A DNA stretch of 39,128 nucleotides from a bacterium (GTDB lineage Bacteria > Fidelibacterota > Marinisomatia > Marinisomatales > UBA1611), in contig SGYO01000019.1 of assembly GCA_004321745.1 (NCBI GenBank), positions 1 through 39,128 of the forward strand, read 5' to 3'. Positions 36,401 to 39,128 of this stretch are shown here, in pieces. A model generated the notes under the pieces. That model was given only the letters and a program-made list of their open reading frames with translations. It made no database searches and had not been told where the DNA came from. Position 1 is the stretch's first letter; each line of letters opens with the position of its first letter. Both the position numbers and the translations under genes were made by a program.

Positions 36401-36847
36401 TTGAAATCAATATTCTTAATCTCATTTATTTCACTGGCAACTGTAAAAATATCTACATGCCCAGAGCCGCCGAGGATGAATATTAATTTTAAATATGATG
36501 GTTCAGTCAGAGAAATAATGCCCGTAATTAAAGATTATCTAGAAAAACAGAAGTATGATATAATACATTACGCACCTGAATCAGGTTTCATTCTTACAGA
36601 TTATAAGTTATTTAGTTTAAATACAGGAGATGTTTACCTTGCACTATCTGTTAACATAAATGACCTTGTAGTAATTGTTGGTATGGGTAAATATGAAATT
36701 GTGACTAGTGGTATCGGAAACCCCGATGATATACTTAAAATGAAATCTGTAGACAAATTGCCTTATAGATTGCAGAAAAAAATATTTCTCCCTATTATTG
36801 GAGGTCTAGAAGACAGAGGTTTAAAATTAGTAAAAACTAGAAGATGA
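36401..36847 (+). CDS. Small exported protein, unknown, TTG start
   Basis: 148 residues from TTG 36401. A signal peptide-like N-terminus (KSIFLISFISLATVKISTC) leads to a mature region starting PEPPRMNINF. The body alternates strands and helices: MNINFKYDGSVREIMPVIKDYLEKQKYDI, then GFILTDYKLF, VYLALSVNINDLVVIVGMGKYEIV, and a basic C-terminus. The pattern (helix, then beta strands) could be a small outer-membrane or periplasmic binding fold, but no family is recognised. The Cys near residue 20 is not in a standard lipobox (ISTC). It follows lepB by 5 bp, so it is likely in its operon. Confidence 0.65.
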   Translation: MKSIFLISFISLATVKISTCPEPPRMNINFKYDGSVREIMPVIKDYLEKQKYDIIHYAPESGFILTDYKLFSLNTGDVYLALSVNINDLVVIVGMGKYEIVTSGIGNPDDILKMKSVDKLPYRLQKKIFLPIIGGLEDRGLKLVKTRR

Positions 36848-36925
36848 CATCATATTTCTATTTTTTATTTTTTTTAAAAATAATCTCCCATAAATACTAA
36901 CGTTATTATAAATTTACAGTCTATT

Positions 36926-37267
36926 GTGGGTATAGAGTTTAATAATCAGGATAGCCGACTAGGCTATTTAAATGAAAAATTGGATGATCTCTTAGAGGGT
37001 ATCAATTCGTCTTATGGTGAAGAGCTGTTCAATGAACTTGTCTTAAGACTTGATAGGACAATTAATGACTTCAATGAGGAAATAAGTGAACTAACAGAGG
37101 CGGTTAAAGGGAACTCTGAAAAAAGAGCTGAAATTATTCATACTTTAATGGAAGGTAGTGATTCAATTTCAACAAATCAAAATTCCCAAGATAATACAAC
37201 AGAAGGATCTAATTTAGATTCTGAAATTATGAGTGAATGGGAAAAAAGACTAGAAGGCCTTAAATAA
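36926..37267 (+). CDS. Acidic helical soluble protein, GTG start, unknown
   Basis: 113 residues from GTG 36926. A long amphipathic helix spans about 12-70 (LGYLNEKLDDLLEGINSSYG..., RTINDFNEEISELTEAV), followed by a low-complexity Asn/Gln/Ser/Thr linker (about 83-97) and a short terminal helix (SEIMSEWEKRLEGLK). It is strongly acidic, with no signal and no membrane segment. I recognise no family. It ends 21 bp before the membrane coiled-coil gene, which has an opposite, more basic helix pattern, so the two may form a complex. Confidence 0.6.
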   Translation: MGIEFNNQDSRLGYLNEKLDDLLEGINSSYGEELFNELVLRLDRTINDFNEEISELTEAVKGNSEKRAEIIHTLMEGSDSISTNQNSQDNTTEGSNLDSEIMSEWEKRLEGLK

Positions 37268-37288
37268 AATTAAAAAAGGAATACAAAA

Positions 37289-37822
37289 TTGAGAAATGCG
37301 GATAAAATAATTATTGGTTTACTTATAGCTCTAATAATAGGAGCTGGTTACTTTCAATATTTAGCTGATGAACTAAATAAAAGAATGGATGAAATAAAAA
37401 CTATCGATCAGAAGCTCGTTGACAGAGTTGAGGATCAGTTTGCTGATAGTTTAAGACAATACAACTTAAGATTTATTGGTAGAGGAAAGCACATCAGAAA
37501 AGCACAAGCAGATATTATTGATAATACAGACTTAATTATTAAAAATACAGACTCATTATTAAGTTTAATCGACGATGTTGATTTTAAACTGGATAATTTT
37601 ATTCGAGAAACTGAAAGAAATTTTAGAAATGTCACAAACGACCTTGAAGATCTATCTGATGAGTTCCGTACAAATTCTAGAAGAACAAAGCAAAAACTTG
37701 CTGATCTAGAGCAAGCAAGGGACCAGCTAACAAAGGACTTGAAAGAAGTTAGATCCCTTCCTAGTATAATTAAAGGTATTCAAAAGATGAAAGAAGAAGC
37801 TGCTAAAGCAGCTCAGGAATAG
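37289..37822 (+). CDS. Membrane-anchored coiled-coil protein, TTG start, unknown
   Basis: 177 residues from TTG 37289, with AAAGGA 10 bp upstream supporting this start. One membrane helix lies at 6-26 (KIIIGLLIALIIGAGYFQYLA). Residues 28-175 are almost all heptad-like helix: LNKRMDEIKTIDQKLVDRVEDQF, IDNTDLIIKNTDSLLSLIDDVDFKLDNF, TERNFRNVTNDLEDLSDEFR, KQKLADLEQARDQLTKDLKEV, ending in an Ala/Lys helix. A predicted cytoplasm-to-periplasm spacer or bundle protein; no family identified. A strong terminator 30 bp after the stop closes this transcription unit. Confidence 0.65.
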   Translation: MRNADKIIIGLLIALIIGAGYFQYLADELNKRMDEIKTIDQKLVDRVEDQFADSLRQYNLRFIGRGKHIRKAQADIIDNTDLIIKNTDSLLSLIDDVDFKLDNFIRETERNFRNVTNDLEDLSDEFRTNSRRTKQKLADLEQARDQLTKDLKEVRSLPSIIKGIQKMKEEAAKAAQE

Positions 37823-37851
37823 TTCACAAAATTTTAACTATAATAAAATTT

Positions 37852-37884
37852 AAAAAGGGGAGTCTGCAGAGATTCCCTTTTTTA
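37852..37884 (+). terminator. Intrinsic terminator after the coiled-coil gene
   Basis: AAAAAGGGGA (37852-37861) pairs with TTCCCTTTTT (37873-37882) with one G-U pair. The loop contains the palindrome TCTGCAGA (37863-37870), which can extend the stem. The 3' arm runs into a T tract and the A tract lies on the 5' side, so it may work in both directions. It lies 30 bp after the stop of the coiled-coil gene and is the clearest terminator of the window. Confidence 0.85.
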
Positions 37885-38137
37885 TTTATGATAATCTATA
37901 TATTTGAACAAAAATTGTTTTCACATAAAAATTAATGGCAATGTAAAAATTTTAGATACAACTTTTTTTCTGAACTATTATTTTTATAATTCATTAGATG
38001 ATAGCCTAAAATATATTTCACCTTTTCTATAAACTATTTAATAGAAGGGGTTGATTTATCCTTAATGTGTCTTCAATGGAAATACAAAAATGGCATATAA
38101 CATATATTATGTATAATAGGGTAAATACAAAGATTTG
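37885..38137. other. Gene-free AT-rich spacer before the YeiH-family gene
   Basis: About 250 bases without a supported gene, repeat or RNA. It must contain the promoter for the transporter gene. A weak imperfect repeat around ACATA/TATGT (38100-38112) has only 5-bp arms. No ribosome binding site is clear before the ATG at 38138. Confidence 0.6.
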
Positions 38138-39128
38138 ATGAAATTAGATAAAAATGTACCACCGGGTATTCTGTTATGTATTCTGACAGCCTTCTTATCA
38201 ATTAAACTATCTAATTTTGTTGGTAACAATCTTTTTGGATTAGAAAAAAGTCCAATATCGCCAATTATCATAGCAATAATAATTGGTATTGTTTTTTCAA
38301 ATTTAAATAACTCGTTGATTTCAAGGTTTAAACCAGGATTTGATTTCTGCTTAAAAAGATTATTAAAGCTTGGAATAATTTTTTTAGGTATTAGATTAAG
38401 TTTCATTGATTTTGTTCAATATGGATCTAAAGCCTTAATAATTGTAATACCATGTATCCTAATTACAATTGTTTTGGTAAAGTCATTAAGTATAAGATTC
38501 AAAATCCCTGAAAAACTTTCATTATTAATAGCTGTTGGTACCAGTATTTGTGGTGCTACTGCCATAGCAGCACTTGCTCCATCAATTAATGCAAAAAAGA
38601 CAGAAATAACTTATGCTGTAGCAAATATTACAGTTTTCGGTCTATTTGCTATGTTTTTTTATCCTATAATTTCAAATATGATATTTTTAAATGATGCGCT
38701 ATCAGTTGGTCTATTTCTAGGAAGTTCTATACATGAAACTGCACAAGTTGCAGGCTCAGCAATGATATATAGCACGCAATATCAAAAACACGATGTCGTT
38801 GATATAGCGACTGTAACAAAGTTATTGCGGAATACATTAATGGTTTTTGTAATACCATTTTTAGCACAAAAAGCAGTTTTACATAATGAGAAAAAAAATA
38901 GAATAGCTGAAATCTTCCCTTTTTTTGTGTTAGGATTCATTGCTTTTGGTGTTCTAAGAACTATAGGTGATTATTTTTACGAAGATCTATCCTATTGGAT
39001 AATTTTTATAAAACTGACAAAATTTAGTGCTGAATTTTTATTAATTACGTCTATGTCTGCCATCGGTTACAATACAGTATTAAAAAACTTTAAAGAACTA
39101 GGTTTAAAACCATTTGCCATCGGATTAA
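38138..39128 (+). CDS. YeiH-family (UPF0324) putative transporter, C-terminus cut by window edge
   Basis: The frame opens at ATG 38138 (MKLDKNVPPGILLCILTAFL) and stays open for 330 codons to the right edge. E. coli YeiH has 349 residues, so only about 15-20 residues are missing. Landmarks: SPISPIIIAIIIG, RFKPGFDFCLKRLLKLGIIFLGIRLS (about 65-90), VGTSICGATAIAALAPSINAKKTEI, TVFGLFAMFFYP, LFLGSSIHETAQVAGSAMIY, and RNTLMVFVIPFLA, then FFVLGFIAFG and MSAIGYNTVLKNFKELGLKPFAIGL. Ten or so hydrophobic segments. The family is annotated as a putative sulfate exporter; substrate not settled. It is a separate unit after the terminator at 37852. Confidence 0.9.
   Translation, partial: MKLDKNVPPGILLCILTAFLSIKLSNFVGNNLFGLEKSPISPIIIAIIIGIVFSNLNNSLISRFKPGFDFCLKRLLKLGIIFLGIRLSFIDFVQYGSKALIIVIPCILITIVLVKSLSIRFKIPEKLSLLIAVGTSICGATAIAALAPSINAKKTEITYAVANITVFGLFAMFFYPIISNMIFLNDALSVGLFLGSSIHETAQVAGSAMIYSTQYQKHDVVDIATVTKLLRNTLMVFVIPFLAQKAVLHNEKKNRIAEIFPFFVLGFIAFGVLRTIGDYFYEDLSYWIIFIKLTKFSAEFLLITSMSAIGYNTVLKNFKELGLKPFAIGL

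Noticed and set aside
38094-38114. AT-rich inverted repeat before the YeiH-family gene
   Set aside because: Arms are only 5 bp and made of A/T with one G-C pair, which is expected by chance here.

Overview
The window is AT-rich and densely coded, and looks like a chromosomal segment from a marine bacterium of the Fibrobacteres-Chlorobi-Bacteroidetes (FCB) group. The best clue is the pair of secreted glycoside hydrolases ending in type IX-secretion-like sorting tails of the 'NYPNPFN...' kind. This tail style, the PhoX/laminarinase marine gene content and the citramalate route to isoleucine would suit Candidatus Marinimicrobia (SAR406) or a relative. That placement is inference; no rRNA or marker gene is present to fix it. 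I see no tRNA, rRNA, CRISPR array, insertion sequence or phage gene.

Left edge (1-3650). A partial DUF4149-like membrane protein and psiE run leftward, divergent from phoX, a Tat-exported alkaline phosphatase: a phosphate-stress neighbourhood. A leftward asparagine synthetase (asnB) follows. Then comes a 466-bp gene-free leader (3651-4116) holding a possible leader peptide and two mutually exclusive hairpins.

Branched-chain amino acid operon (4117-10600). The order is leuB-leuA-leuC-leuD-cimA plus a 52-residue TTG-start ORF, with gaps of 14 bp or less. LeuBCD can serve both leucine synthesis (from LeuA) and the citramalate route to 2-oxobutyrate (from CimA). A convergent YbiT-type ABC-F ATPase follows.

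Polysaccharide region (12199-17970). A 1383-residue GH81 laminarinase with an Ig-like/CBM6/PKD/Ig-like/CBM56 tail and a GH18 chitinase are both secreted and tail-tagged. An 18-bp perfect palindrome precedes the laminarinase. Together they could degrade beta-1,3-glucan and chitin, the two polymers shared by fungal walls and some diatoms.

Accessory region (18004-25630). It holds two tiny membrane proteins and an unknown 228-residue protein, a Cys-rich lipoprotein, an unknown exported protein coupled to an Ntn-type acylase, a DUF6370-like exported protein, a membrane-anchored SEC-C protein, and a class III nucleotidyl cyclase fused to TolB-like and TPR domains.

Right part (25735-39128). It carries a DUF819 membrane protein, two exported amidohydrolases, a small membrane protein, a homocysteine S-methyltransferase, a protein that looks like a PDZ domain nested in an NTF2-like fold, an inositol monophosphatase overlapping an AGCS sodium:amino-acid symporter, rnhB, lepB, three short genes with non-ATG starts (two of them a soluble/membrane helical pair), a clear intrinsic terminator, and a nearly complete YeiH-family transporter cut by the right edge.

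Most genes are ordinary and well recognised. The most interesting unexplained items are the leu leader, the PDZ-in-NTF2 protein, the SEC-C/HGHWH membrane protein, the palindrome before the laminarinase, and the 18004-19072 unknown cluster. I found no convincing new defence or mobile system.
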